The notes: generated by a model from the sequence alone, not told the origin. DNA of 64,000 nt from W1P20-047 sp045118335 (GCA_045118335.1 JBGUXY010000052.1:35683-99682); one strand, 5' to 3'; positions 25,924 through 35,166 are shown, counted from the first letter of the stretch. Translations and numbers: made by a program.

Positions 25924-26892
25924 ATGAGCTACAAGGGGTCGATTTGCGGAGTCACTACCGAACGCTTCACATGCAAGATACGCGTGGCAGTGGGTTGCCC
26001 GTACAACAAGTGCGCGTTCTGCGTCTTCTACAAGCACCTGGACTATCGGGAGCTGCCCCTTGAAGACATCGAGGCGGAGCTTGCTCGCATCAGCGAGGCA
26101 GGTGGCAAGCCCGACCGGATTATGCTCGGCGACGGCAACCCGCTCTGGCTGCCCTTCGACCGCCTTCAGCAAATCTTCAAGACGATCGAGCACTACCTCC
26201 CGTCGTGCACGGAAATCTGCAGCGACGCGACCATCCAAGCCATCGAGGGCAAGACCGATGCCGAGCTCGCCTGGCTTGCGGAACATGGCTACCGCATGGC
26301 ATACGTCGGCATCGAGAGCGGGCTTGACGACGTGCTCGAGTTCATGCACAAAGACCACGACAATCGCCAAGCGCGCGAGCAGATCGCGCGACTGCACAAG
26401 GCGGGCATCGACTTCAGCGCGCACATCATGACGGGCATCGCCGGCGCCGGCCGGGGCATCGAGAACGCACGGGCCACAGCAGCGCTCGTCAACGAGCTGC
26501 GCCCCACGCACATCTGCGATTTCACGATGGGCGTGGGCTCGGTCACCGAATTGGGCGTCATGGAAGAAGAAGGCCTTTTCGTGCAGGCGTCGGCGCTCGA
26601 GCACCTGCTCGAGATGCGCGAATTCGTGAGCCTGCTCGACGTGCCGCAGACTCCCCTGTTCTTCGAGGGGTACCTGACCGCCTATATGCCCAGACCAGAA
26701 GGCAAGGCGATTGGCGCGCAGGCCAAGGTCGTCGCGAACGGGGCCGGAGAGTTCGCTCGCAAGAACATCATTGCGAAAGGCGATATGCACCTCAAACGCG
26801 ACGATATCTTGGCTTCGCTTGACAAGCACATCGAGACGACGAGGCAGTTCGTGGCCGGCAGCGCAAAGCAACGCAACTTAGTCGTGGCCTAG
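25924..26892 (+). CDS. Radical SAM protein of unknown function
   Basis: 322 residues. The radical SAM cluster motif is CPYNKCAFC near residues 28-36, followed by typical core features GDGNPLWLPFDRL, YVGIESGLDDVLEFM and SAHIMTGIAGAGRG. The layout resembles HemN/Elp3-like or TIGR-type 'radical SAM B12-less' enzymes with one cluster; no SPASM or B12 domain is visible. Strong ribosome site TGAGGAGG before ATG 25924. It is divergent from the Cys-rich peptide operon, 628 bases away, and shares no obvious operon partner. Confidence 0.85.
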   Translation: MSYKGSICGVTTERFTCKIRVAVGCPYNKCAFCVFYKHLDYRELPLEDIEAELARISEAGGKPDRIMLGDGNPLWLPFDRLQQIFKTIEHYLPSCTEICSDATIQAIEGKTDAELAWLAEHGYRMAYVGIESGLDDVLEFMHKDHDNRQAREQIARLHKAGIDFSAHIMTGIAGAGRGIENARATAALVNELRPTHICDFTMGVGSVTELGVMEEEGLFVQASALEHLLEMREFVSLLDVPQTPLFFEGYLTAYMPRPEGKAIGAQAKVVANGAGEFARKNIIAKGDMHLKRDDILASLDKHIETTRQFVAGSAKQRNLVVA

Positions 26893-27080
26893 CGGGCGTA
26901 TTCGCGAGAGCTGGCATGCCGGTTCGCTCCCTGCCTATCATCATGCTTCGCGAATCACGACTCGATCTTTCGTTGCAACGCAGGCAATGCTACAGCATCG
27001 GCAACGGCGCCCAAATGAAAAGGCCTTGAGGCAAAGGCCGCCAACGCTGGTTGCATCCACAAGAGAAGAGAGGAACACTC

Positions 27081-27494
27081 ATGTTCACCGAGATTATGAT
27101 TGCGCCATGCGGCCTGGACTGCAGTTTGTGCAGCTACGCCCAAGTGGAGGAGGACCCCTGCCCTGGCTAAAACGGCGACGATGAGAACAAGCCCTCATTC
27201 TGCGCGGAGTGGTGCGAGATCATCAAGTGTCGCAAGCGGCAGGAACGGAGTTACCGCTACTGCGACGAGTGCCCGGATTTCCCCTGCGAGCCCGTCCGGG
27301 AGCGCGAGACCCGCTACACGGGCGCTTACCCGCTGAAAGAGTCCCCCATGGGCAACCTCAGGCTGATCCGCGAGCTGGGAATGGAGGCGTTCCTTGCGCA
27401 GGAGCGCGAGCAGTGGACGTGCCGCAGTTGCGGCGGACCCGTGTCGGTGCACACGGGCGTATGCTCCAAATGCGGGAAGAGCCATCAGCTGTAG
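27081..27494 (+). pseudogene. DUF3795 family protein gene with internal ochre codon
   Basis: A continuous frame of 138 codons from ATG 27081 to TAG 27494 reads as a complete small Cys-rich protein: IAPCGLDCSLCSY at the start, CPG-stop-NGDDENK, CDECPDFPCEPV, and a C-terminal zinc ribbon CRSCGG...CSKCG. The only defect is TAA at 27168-27170 (codon 30), where the family typically has CPGC, so a Cys position is replaced by stop. The sequence on both sides is otherwise intact, suggesting a recent mutation or a sequencing error. Confidence 0.8.
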
Positions 27495-28070
27495 CTATCC
27501 GGCAGGCTGCTGGTTTGGCCGCATAACGGCACCGCAGCGATTCGGCAAGCTGCCACAGGACCTGACAAGCTGCTGGCTCGCCCGAGCGCAACGGAGGCGC
27601 GACTGATCATGCGGAAGGCGGCATGAATCTGACGGAGGGAACCTCACCGCTCGCTAGCACGCGTCTTATGCTCACGAAACGCCAAGCCCAGCCCTCTTGG
27701 CACGGCTCCATTGGCGCCTTGTGAGTAGATTCGTGCATTCGGATTCGAGATTCTCACCATCTATGTCATTTATTTCAGTTTATGATATTTGAGGTTCCGT
27801 ATCTGCTCACAGAATTAATCACCATTGTCTGCATCCAATGGGTTTTCGAAGGTATTGAAGAGGTTACGGCGTTTCAGTTTAAGCCATTCCACCAATCGAA
27901 GTATCATAAACTGAATTTTCTGACAAAATTGACCACATCTCCCACTAGCAAAGCTCCTCTGAGCATGCGACGAGTCGTAACTCTGCTGGCTCATCCACTG
28001 CGAAGCTGGACGTACAATACAATGTAGACAATGTAAACGCATTGGAAACCGCTGTTCAATCGGAGGGGTT
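27495..28070. other. AT-richer intergenic region with 14-bp inverted repeat
   Basis: 576 bases. TTCAGTTTATGATA at 27774-27787 is perfectly mirrored by TATCATAAACTGAA at 27902-27915, and base composition between them is clearly lower in GC than neighbours. On the minus strand this interval ends a frame with LRLVEWLKLKRRNLFNTFEN, unrecognised. Just before the DUF169 gene, ACAATGTA is repeated in tandem at 28019-28026 and 28028-28035, next to a TACAAT -10-like hexamer, a possible operator-promoter. Confidence 0.45.
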
Positions 28071-28832
28071 ATGGGAACGAAGCTCGTCGAGATGCTGCAT
28101 CTGGAACTTGAGCCTGTGGGCGTGTTTCTGGGGAACGCCGAGGCCATCTGCGACCTACAGGCTCAGCCGAGCAGGCGCAACTGCGTGGTGCTTTTCCTTC
28201 TTTCCGCTGCACGCGGCAAGGTTGTGGGCATCGACGAGGAAGGCTGCACTTGCCCTGGCGGTACCGTCGGATGCTGCTTCGGCGATGGGTTCACACGCAA
28301 GAATCCCAATATCCACGTGATGCTCTCACAGGGTATGGGCGAAGCCGCGCCACCGAATGCGCCCATCCACCTGATCGAAGGCGAGCGTTTCTTCTGCGAT
28401 GCAGGCACCGCTATGAAGTGGCGCAATGCCATGCCGTTTTCCGAAGCGGGCCTCCCCCGCGTCGTGTTCGCACCGGAAAGCCGCTGGGGCGAAATTGGCG
28501 AGCCCGACCTCGTGCTCGTGTTTGCCGACGCCGACCAAGTGTCCGCACTCGTAACCATGCTCGGGTTTCACAGTGGCCGCGCCATCAACACGATTGCGCC
28601 GTATGGGGCAGCATGCCACTCCATCGTCTTCGCCGTTGAACAGATGAACAGAAACGAACCGATGGCAGTCCTAGGCCTGTTCGACATCTCGCAACGCAGC
28701 CAGGCTATCGCGAACTACCTCTCGCTTACCATGCCCCTTGCTCTGTGGCAGGATCTGGCCCGCGACCTAGATAAGAGCTGCCTGACCACCCATGCGTGGA
28801 AGCGAATCGAGGAGCGGATGTCGCAAGACTAG
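28071..28832 (+). CDS. DUF169 domain-containing protein
   Basis: 253 residues of the DUF169 family, common in anaerobes and archaea. Family features: VEMLHLELEPVGVFLGN at the start, Cys-rich CTCPGGTVGCCFGDGF near 60-75 and IAPYGAACHSIVFAVEQ near 185-201. The conserved Cys and His suggest metal or cofactor binding; the biochemical role is not known. ATG 28071 with GGAGGGG upstream. Single gene with a possible operator in front. Confidence 0.85.
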   Translation: MGTKLVEMLHLELEPVGVFLGNAEAICDLQAQPSRRNCVVLFLLSAARGKVVGIDEEGCTCPGGTVGCCFGDGFTRKNPNIHVMLSQGMGEAAPPNAPIHLIEGERFFCDAGTAMKWRNAMPFSEAGLPRVVFAPESRWGEIGEPDLVLVFADADQVSALVTMLGFHSGRAINTIAPYGAACHSIVFAVEQMNRNEPMAVLGLFDISQRSQAIANYLSLTMPLALWQDLARDLDKSCLTTHAWKRIEERMSQD

Positions 28833-28963
28833 TCCTCTGGCATGGCGCCTCGCATCAGCCCTTTTGCTGGCTCGCTTTGATAACCCGCATGGCAAGACAA
28901 GAACAAACCCCTTACTTCTGTGCTCGCGTGTGCTCGCGATGCCGCGAATCGGCGAGCATGCAC

Positions 28964-28990
28964 AGTGAGTCAATAGGCTATTGACTCACT
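28964..28990. terminator. Convergent bidirectional hairpin
   Basis: Perfect 13-bp stem AGTGAGTCAATAG / CTATTGACTCACT with a one-base centre, between the DUF169 gene (plus) and the zinc-ribbon gene (minus, stop at 28994). One of several GAGTCA-type hairpins in this window. Confidence 0.7.
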
Positions 28991-28993
28991 TCG

Positions 28994-30634
28994 TTAGTTG
29001 CCGAGGGTGAGGTATACGCCCATGACCAGAAAAAGGAGCATGGCGAGCGATACCCAGATGAGGGGCGGCGCTACGAATGCCTTGATGGTGTCGCTAAGGG
29101 ATTTTGTGCTCGAAGCAGTCGTTACCTTGCGCTCTGCCCCCTGCCCGTCGGTCACGTAGATGTAGGGGTTTTCGTAGATGTCGATGCGGCCCATCTTCAC
29201 GAAGTACGCAATCGCAACGGGCACGGTTATGCACAGCCAGACCGCCGACCCCCCTGGCTGGAGTCCCTGGGCGCTGAACCCGTTGAGCACGAAGGCGATG
29301 ATGAGCGGCAAAGCCACCACAACCAGGGCGAGCAGGGCCATCTTGCACATGCGCATCGGCGTGGTGAAGCGAATGCGCACCGGCGTGGTGGCACCCTCCA
29401 CCTTTTCGAAGAACACGGGCTTCACGGGCTCCTCGGCGATTGGCGTGCTCGATACGTGTAGCGAGCCATCGGGCGCTCGCTCCAAGACCTCGCCTAAGGT
29501 GAATATCTTCGGGTCGAGTGTCTTGCGCTTCTCCCCCTCGTGCGCGTTCGAGTAGGCGGTGTAGAAGATCAGCCCCATGACCAGTGCGATCCCGCCCGCC
29601 ATCACCATGCCGCCCCGCCAGTCGCCCACAAGCAGCATGGCTATCGCAAACGCAACCGCGAACACCGCGAGCGTCGCCACAATCGGCCGAACCCACCAGG
29701 GCATGGTCTTGCGCACCTTCTCGCAGCGCACTGCCACCTTGCCGGTCTGGCCGTTCACCGCCGCTTTCACGTTTCCCGTGCTGACGTAGTAGACTGGAAG
29801 CAGAACGGGCAGCCTGAGCAGGTCGCCTGTCTGCGGCACAATGTCGATGTTCTTGGTCTCGAGCGCCTTGTGCACCACCGGGCCATAGCCAGCCGCCACT
29901 TCCTCCTTCACCCGGGCATCGAGCTCCTTCACGCCGATCTCGTCGGCCTTGGCCTTGTGCTGCGCCAGGTAGCCGAACTCGAACGTGCGCAGCTCCCGCA
30001 AGTCGTAGGGCTCCATGCCGTTGAGCGTAAGGTTGTCGAGCTGCGCAGACGTGTTCACGAACACGCTGGTCAGGAAGCCGCCGCATTCGTATTCTCGCGA
30101 TGCGCCCTCGCGCATCACGCTGCACTCGATGGGCCCGCGCACGAGCTCGTATGGCAGGTAGTAACCTTGCATGTCGCCAAGGCACGATTGCAGGTGCTTC
30201 GCCTCGGCCTTGCGGGCGTTGTGACTGCACCAGTTTTGAAAGCGCTCCCTGGCTTCATCGGGCGTAATGCGAAACGGGATGATGAGCTCGGGGAACTCGG
30301 GGGTTTTCAGGTACTCGCCGCGCACCAGCGCCCGCCCGCAGAACGAACAGCCCTGCAGCACTTCGTTTTCGGGAAATATGATCTCGGCGCCGCAGCCCGA
30401 GCATGTGCACCTTGCAGCGTTGAATTCGTCGCCATGTTCGCGCAGCTCCTTGCGGCACAGTTTGCGAAAGCCCTTCTTCTGCCGCTGGGCTTCACCGATG
30501 CTGATGGTGTTTCCACAGTACGCGCACGCATACGTATGCTTGACGATGTCGTAAGTGGCCGGCGCCCCACAGGTGGAGCAGTGAATGCTCAGCAGGTCGA
30601 AGCCGAATTGCATCTTGGGTTGTTCCGCGTCCAT
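28994..30634 (-). CDS. Zinc-ribbon membrane protein
   Basis: 546 residues from ATG 30634 (GGAAGGGG 6 bases upstream). Two N-terminal zinc ribbons, CSTCGAPATYDIVKHTYACA...CGN and CSGCGAEI...GCSFCG, followed by a soluble domain of about 200 residues with IIPFRITPDEARERFQNWC, then four hydrophobic segments (IVATLAVFAVAFAIAMLLV, MVMAGGIALVMGLIFYTAY, ALLALVVVALPLIIAFVL, and one at the C-terminus). Resembles large TFIIB-type zinc-finger membrane proteins of unknown role in Actinobacteria and Firmicutes. Single gene. Confidence 0.75.
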   Translation of the reverse strand: MDAEQPKMQFGFDLLSIHCSTCGAPATYDIVKHTYACAYCGNTISIGEAQRQKKGFRKLCRKELREHGDEFNAARCTCSGCGAEIIFPENEVLQGCSFCGRALVRGEYLKTPEFPELIIPFRITPDEARERFQNWCSHNARKAEAKHLQSCLGDMQGYYLPYELVRGPIECSVMREGASREYECGGFLTSVFVNTSAQLDNLTLNGMEPYDLRELRTFEFGYLAQHKAKADEIGVKELDARVKEEVAAGYGPVVHKALETKNIDIVPQTGDLLRLPVLLPVYYVSTGNVKAAVNGQTGKVAVRCEKVRKTMPWWVRPIVATLAVFAVAFAIAMLLVGDWRGGMVMAGGIALVMGLIFYTAYSNAHEGEKRKTLDPKIFTLGEVLERAPDGSLHVSSTPIAEEPVKPVFFEKVEGATTPVRIRFTTPMRMCKMALLALVVVALPLIIAFVLNGFSAQGLQPGGSAVWLCITVPVAIAYFVKMGRIDIYENPYIYVTDGQGAERKVTTASSTKSLSDTIKAFVAPPLIWVSLAMLLFLVMGVYLTLGN

Positions 30635-30818
30635 GAGCGCCCCTTCCACATGCCGCGTGTCGGCTTGCGTCCATTATAAATCGCATAATGATGCCCGCAC
30701 CTTCCAGACCCGCGGGCATCCGATTCGAGTTTGCCGCAAGCGCCCTACGCATATAGAATGCCAGTTGGAGCAAACACCCAAACCGAAGAATCGGCGCGAC
30801 ACGAGGACACCGACGACC

Positions 30819-31340
30819 ATGGAAACCATCCAGGCGCGGCCTGCTGCACATGAGCAAGCCAGAAGCTTCTACCATTCGCTCATCGAAGAGATGGAGATGG
30901 CGGGCAACGTCATAACGTGGGTGAAAGACGTATACCCTTCGCAATCATTCTTGCAGGCCAGCGCGCAGCAAGGCCAGCTTTTCCTGGGCGTGGAACAAGG
31001 ACAGATAGCGGCCGCTATGGTTTTGAACCACAGCGCCAACCCTAGTTATGAAGACGCTCCGTGGAAGGTGGCCGCACGCGAAGACGAGGTGGTGGTGATC
31101 CACGCCCTGGGGGTGCATCCACGCTTTGGCGGCAGGGGCCTAGGGGCGGAAATGGTGCTCGCGGCCATCGCCATGGCACAGCAGGCGGGCATGAAGGCCG
31201 TGCGGCTCGACGTGCTCGAGGGTAACGAGCCTGCCCGGAGGGTTTACGTGAAATGCGGGTTTGTGCCCATTTGCTGGCGGCAGATGTACTACGAGAACAC
31301 AGGACTCGCCGCCTTCGAGCTGTTCGGATACGCGCTCTAA
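30819..31340 (+). CDS. GNAT family N-acetyltransferase
   Basis: 173 residues. Acetyl-CoA-binding motif A is VIHALGVHPRFGGRGLGAEM, with the R/Q-x-x-G-x-G/A loop as RFGGRGLG; motif B region is VRLDVLEGNEPARRVYVKCG and the C-terminal beta strand follows. ATG 30819 (METIQARPAAHE) is the domain start; the frame upstream overlaps the divergent zinc-ribbon gene and is not family-like. Ribosome site GAGG is weak. Substrate unknown. Confidence 0.88.
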   Translation: METIQARPAAHEQARSFYHSLIEEMEMAGNVITWVKDVYPSQSFLQASAQQGQLFLGVEQGQIAAAMVLNHSANPSYEDAPWKVAAREDEVVVIHALGVHPRFGGRGLGAEMVLAAIAMAQQAGMKAVRLDVLEGNEPARRVYVKCGFVPICWRQMYYENTGLAAFELFGYAL

Positions 31341-31504
31341 CGCTGGACTGCACGGGACGGAGGCCACATGATGCGGGGCTGCGCGAAACGGTTCCGCAAG
31401 ACGTGAAATCGCACAATGCAAATTGCGAAAAGCGGGGCTGGGAAACGTGGAACCGTTCTAAAACGGCGAGGTCAATCTTGAGCGCGTCGCCGAGACGTAA
31501 TACA

Positions 31505-31539
31505 CCGAGACGGCTGGCAGATTCCGCCAACCGCCTCGG
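31505..31539. terminator. Hairpin between convergent genes
   Basis: 14-bp stem 31505-31518 (CCGAGACGGCTGGC) with 31526-31539 (GCCAACCGCCTCGG), containing two wobble pairs and a 7-base loop, between the acetyltransferase and the next minus-strand gene. No long T run. Confidence 0.45.
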
Positions 31540-31590
31540 AGAGTCATCGAGCTCGCCGATGCACGAGCACAGTTTCAAAGTCCCTTGAAG

Positions 31591-31944
31591 CTAGATGCGC
31601 CCGAACTTGGTGAGCAGCGCTTCAGCGGCAGCATGCGCGTCGCAGTTGCAGTACTTCTCGCCCTGAGCCTTGCGCTCCTTCTGGGCAACCAGCATCGCGG
31701 CGGCCTTCTCTTCGCCAAACACGCTCGCACCGGCAGTTTTCACGAAAGCGATCAGGTCATCGATGCCAAGCATACGGCCCTCCAGGAAATCGAGCAGCTT
31801 AACGGTGGCGGCATCAGCGTCTTCACCTGCGGCGATGGCGTCTTTCCATGCAATGGCGGCTTCCTGGGTATCCTTCTTGCTGGTGGGAGTCGTAGCCAGA
31901 ATCTCGGCGCGCTCCGCTACGAAGTCGATCAGTTCCTTATCCAT
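31591..31944 (-). CDS. Small helical protein, unknown function
   Basis: 117 residues from ATG 31944, with CAGGAGG 7 bases upstream; the frame runs further upstream without family-like sequence. All-helical, no membrane segment or signal. Contains ELIDFVAERAEILATTPTSK at the start and KYCNCDAHAAAEALL near the end, where Cys-x-Cys and His could bind a metal. Not recognised. A strong ribosome site and good codon use argue for a real gene. Confidence 0.65.
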   Translation of the reverse strand: MDKELIDFVAERAEILATTPTSKKDTQEAAIAWKDAIAAGEDADAATVKLLDFLEGRMLGIDDLIAFVKTAGASVFGEEKAAAMLVAQKERKAQGEKYCNCDAHAAAEALLTKFGRI

Positions 31945-32126
31945 GATGTGCCTCCTGTCCAGGATGTATTCCAAACTGTATGGAATCACGTACCATATTG
32001 TATTATACATACTCCTCCTACTGCCCACCGCTTACCACCCCTCCATCTCGAGCTTAAACCTCGCATTCTCCTCCCTCACCACCTCGACGTATGCGTATGC
32101 CATGCGGGAGTAAAAAGGGTTGTGTA

Positions 32127-32339
32127 AGCGAAACCGACACGCTCAACAGCCTCGACGATATTGCGGGATACACGCAAGTCGCCGAGTTCCTGACCGACTA
32201 CCACACCCCCGTCGAGGGTGGCGACACATGGGAGCCTGAAACGGAGATGCAAGATTTGAGTGGTGGCTGAGTCGCACCGCCGACGGCGGATGGCAGCTCG
32301 TCACATTCGGCTACAACCAGAATCCAAACGGTAGCTGAG
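32127..32339 (+). pseudogene. C-terminal fragment of an unknown protein, frameshifted
   Basis: No start codon. One frame reads SLDDIAGYTQVAEFLTDYHT and continues to GGDTWEPETEM. A shift to the next frame continues RFEWWLSRTADGGWQLVTFG and ends YNQNPNGS before TGA 32339. The two pieces look like one NTF2-like or DUF4829-like tail broken by a frameshift near 32255. The rest of 31945-32571 shows only a second echo of ATTCGGCTATAACC near 32376. Confidence 0.5.
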
Positions 32340-32571
32340 GCTAAGTGGCGGCCTCCCACGCTGCAAATCTGGGGCATTCGGCTATAACCGCACCGCGGAG
32401 CAAGGTATTCGGAGGCTGGCGTGGGATGGTGTCAAGAAGACACTGCCGCCAACCTGAGATGCACAATACTTCGAGGTGCGGGCCGTCGCATTTCTCCTGC
32501 GACAGCCTACGACACCTCTGCATTCAAGGCAGTACAATATTGAAAAACCCTACCGAACAAGGAGAAGCCAC

Positions 32572-33195
32572 ATGACAACGATTCCCAAAGGGCATCCGGA
32601 AAAGCCCCAGGGTGCAGACGGCATTGCTCTGCTCGAGCGCATGAACGGCGGACACCACGAGGAGCTCGCGCTGTGGGGGCTCTCGCTTCTGGCAGTTGCC
32701 GAAAACGGACAAGCCCTGGACATCGGCTGCGGAGGCGGCGCAAACATCGAACGTCTTCTCGCGCTCATGCCCGAAGGGCGCGTATGCGGCATCGACTACT
32801 CGCCGCTGAGCGTCAGGATATCCCGCGAGCACAATGCGTTGGCCATCGAACAGGGCCGATGCACGGTATTGGAAGGCAACGCGAGCGACCTCCCCTTCCC
32901 AGATGCAACGTTCGACCTGGTCACGGCGTTTGAAACCACCTACTACTGGGACCTTCCCACTGCTTTCGCCGAGGTTGGACGCGTCTTGAAACCGGAGGGC
33001 CTCTTCCTCGTTTGCAACGAAGATGATGGCTTCGACCCAAAGACCGCAGAGCTCGCAAAGCATATTCCCCATATGAGCGTGCGCACCATTGAAGCTCTGG
33101 AAGCCGAGCTTCTGGCAGCGGGATTCTCGATCTTTGACGTGAAGCGAATTCCGAAAAGGGGCTTTTTGGCAATCGTGGCACAGCGAAAAGAGTGA
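32572..33195 (+). CDS. Class I SAM-dependent methyltransferase
   Basis: 207 residues. SAM-binding motif I ALDIGCGGGANIERLL, motif II region GIDYSPLSVRISREH, VLEGNASDLPFPDATFDLVT (acidic loop and motif IV), and GRVLKPEGLFLVCNEDD. Methyltransf_11 type. ATG 32572 with AAGGAG 7 bases upstream is the domain start. Substrate unknown; single gene. A 281-base gap with no convincing gene follows before the hemB stop. Confidence 0.88.
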   Translation: MTTIPKGHPEKPQGADGIALLERMNGGHHEELALWGLSLLAVAENGQALDIGCGGGANIERLLALMPEGRVCGIDYSPLSVRISREHNALAIEQGRCTVLEGNASDLPFPDATFDLVTAFETTYYWDLPTAFAEVGRVLKPEGLFLVCNEDDGFDPKTAELAKHIPHMSVRTIEALEAELLAAGFSIFDVKRIPKRGFLAIVAQRKE

Positions 33196-33476
33196 TACGG
33201 GCTCGAGAAGCTGGTATCCCAGCCTGCGATTCCGCAGAACGGCGAGCATTCCAAACTGCAGGTCCAGCAAATCAGCAAGGCACCCCTGGTGATTGCGATA
33301 GACTCGACTTGCACAGGAACGTATTCCAGTACGCGACGGAGCAAGCGGAAGCCTAGCGCGCCACCAAGGGCGGCTGCGATGTCGACTGCCTGCAAGGTTC
33401 GCCACAGCCTCGCGGCAGATTTGCCGCTGGGACGGCTGCAGCGTATAGCTGTTACGCAGTTCCAAGAATCGTGTTG

Positions 33477-34463
33477 CTAGGAAAGCCAACGGGCGGCATC
33501 TTTGGCGTGGTAGGTGATGATCGCATCAGCGCCGGCGCGCTTGATGGAGAGCAGCAGCTCGAGCACCACGCGCTTCTCGTCGATCCAGCCGTTTTGGGCA
33601 GCCGCCTTCACCATGGCATACTCACCCGAAACGTTATAGGCCACCGTCGGGAAGCGCAGCTCGCTCTTCACGCGCTGGAGCACGTCCAGATACGGCAGTG
33701 CAGGCTTCACCATCACCATGTCGGCGCCTTCCATGATGTCGAGCTGGGCCTCGCGCACGCCTTCTTCGCTGTTGGCGGGGTCCATCTGATAGCTGCGACG
33801 ATCGCCGAAAGCCGGTGCAGAATCGGCGGCGTCGCGGAATGGCCCGTAGAAGCCCGAAGCGTACTTGGTGGAATAGGCCATGATGGGCACGTTCTGGAAA
33901 CCCTCGGCATCGAGCGCCGCACGGATGGCGGCCACGCGGCCATCCATCATGTCGGAAGGCGCCACCATGTGGGCGCCGGCGCGTGCGTGGCTCACGGCCT
34001 CAGCTGCCAGCAACTCCAGAGTTTCGTCGTTCTTCACGTAGCCATCTTCGTCGAGCATGCCGCAGTGGCCATGGCTCGTGTACTCGCACAGGCACACGTC
34101 GGTGATCACGTACATCTTGTCAGTGTGGGCGCGGATGACACGCACGGCCTCCTGCACGATTCCGTGATCGTCGTAGGCTTCGCTGCCCTGCTCATCCTTG
34201 GCGTGCGGCAGACCGAAGAGCATCACGGCCGGCACACCACACTCCACCAGCTCGTCGATTTCAGCTGGCAGCATGTCGAGCGAGACCTGGTAGACATTCG
34301 GCATCGAGGGAACTTCGTCGCGGTGCCCTTCGCCCGGCTTCACGAACAGCGGGTAGATGAAATCGGCTGCAGAAAGCTGGGTTTCGCGGATGAAGCTGCG
34401 GACGGTCTCGTTGGCGCGCATACGGCGCGGACGATATGCAGGAAAGGATGCGAACTGTGTCAT
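33477..34463 (-). CDS. hemB: Delta-aminolevulinic acid dehydratase (porphobilinogen synthase)
   Basis: Condenses two 5-aminolevulinate to porphobilinogen in tetrapyrrole synthesis. 328 residues from ATG 34463, with CAGGAGG 5 bases upstream. Zinc ligands in CLCEYTSHGHCG, Schiff-base Lys in AYSTKYASGFYGPFRDA, second active-site Lys in MVMVKPALPYLDV, and C-terminal KRAGADAIITYHAKD. It stands alone; no other heme or cobalamin genes occur in the window. The three-Cys zinc site places it with zinc-dependent rather than Mg-only enzymes. Confidence 0.96.
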   Translation of the reverse strand: MTQFASFPAYRPRRMRANETVRSFIRETQLSAADFIYPLFVKPGEGHRDEVPSMPNVYQVSLDMLPAEIDELVECGVPAVMLFGLPHAKDEQGSEAYDDHGIVQEAVRVIRAHTDKMYVITDVCLCEYTSHGHCGMLDEDGYVKNDETLELLAAEAVSHARAGAHMVAPSDMMDGRVAAIRAALDAEGFQNVPIMAYSTKYASGFYGPFRDAADSAPAFGDRRSYQMDPANSEEGVREAQLDIMEGADMVMVKPALPYLDVLQRVKSELRFPTVAYNVSGEYAMVKAAAQNGWIDEKRVVLELLLSIKRAGADAIITYHAKDAARWLS

Positions 34464-34517
34464 GATGCCTCCTGGGTGGCTCCAGTTAAAACGATGTGCG
34501 ACCATTCTACCCATTAT

Positions 34518-34570
34518 GCAAATACAGGACAGTCCTCTTTTTGCCATATTGGGGAGTGTCCTGTTTTTGC
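34518..34570. repeat. REP-like imperfect palindrome
   Basis: GCAAATACAGGAC...GTCCTGTTTTTGC folds with arms ACAGGACAGTCCTC (34524-34537) and GGGGAGTGTCCTGT (34551-34564, two mismatches). It shares the GGGGAGTGT core with the cluster at 4440 and the tail GTCCTGTTTTTGCAATC with a half-copy at 51147-51165. Lies between divergent hemB and rsfS. Confidence 0.75.
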
Positions 34571-34654
34571 AATCTTTACCAGTGCATGTTTGGCGGACGT
34601 TGACGAATGAATTAGAATGAGCTGACGCAAACCCAATCGAGCGAAGGAGCCGAC

Positions 34655-35110
34655 TTGACTGACCAGAACGCAAAGCCCACCCCTGCCCCTGCGCGCGAAT
34701 GCGCGCTCATTGCCGCAAAGGCCGCCGACGAGAAGAAGGCAACCGACATCATGGTGCAGGACGTGCACGAGCTCATCTCGGTCACCGACTTCTTCGTCAT
34801 TGCCACGGCAGCGAACAACCGCCAGGTATCCGCCATCATCGACGAAGTTGAAGAGCAGGTGCGCATTCAAGGTCATGTGAAGCCCATCCATCGCGAGGGG
34901 CTCACGGATGGAACTTGGGCGCTGCTCGACTACGGCGATTTCGTCGTGCACGTATTCCAGCCCGAAGCGCGCGACTACTACCGCCTGGAAACGCTGTGGA
35001 ACGACGCCCCCATCATCGACTTGCGCGAGGCGGGCATTACCGATGCCGTGTACTCTGACCGCATTGCAAAGCTTATGGGCGTCGAGCTTTCCGAGGGAGA
35101 AGAAGAGTAG
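34655..35110 (+). CDS. rsfS: Ribosomal silencing factor RsfS
   Basis: Binds ribosomal protein L14 and blocks subunit joining under low-nutrient conditions. 151 residues, with core DIMVQDVHELISVTDFFVIA and DGTWALLDYGDFVVHVF, both family signatures, plus an acidic C-terminal tail. TTG start at 34655 behind GAAGGAG. It is usually next to nadD and yqeK; here those lie 6-7 kb away on the other strand, so the cluster is split. Confidence 0.95.
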   Translation: MTDQNAKPTPAPARECALIAAKAADEKKATDIMVQDVHELISVTDFFVIATAANNRQVSAIIDEVEEQVRIQGHVKPIHREGLTDGTWALLDYGDFVVHVFQPEARDYYRLETLWNDAPIIDLREAGITDAVYSDRIAKLMGVELSEGEEE

Positions 35111-35166
35111 TCCGCGGGGTATTTCCGAGCCGCTTTAAGAAAACGCATTCAATAGGCGAAATTGCA

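Noticed and set aside
25726..26871. 381-codon minus-strand frame opposite the radical SAM gene
   Set aside because: The plus-strand gene has a strong ribosome site and the CxxxCxxC motif; the minus frame is an artefact of high-GC codon use.
27168..27170. Selenocysteine or programmed read-through in the DUF3795 gene
   Set aside because: The codon is TAA, not TGA, and no special downstream structure is evident.
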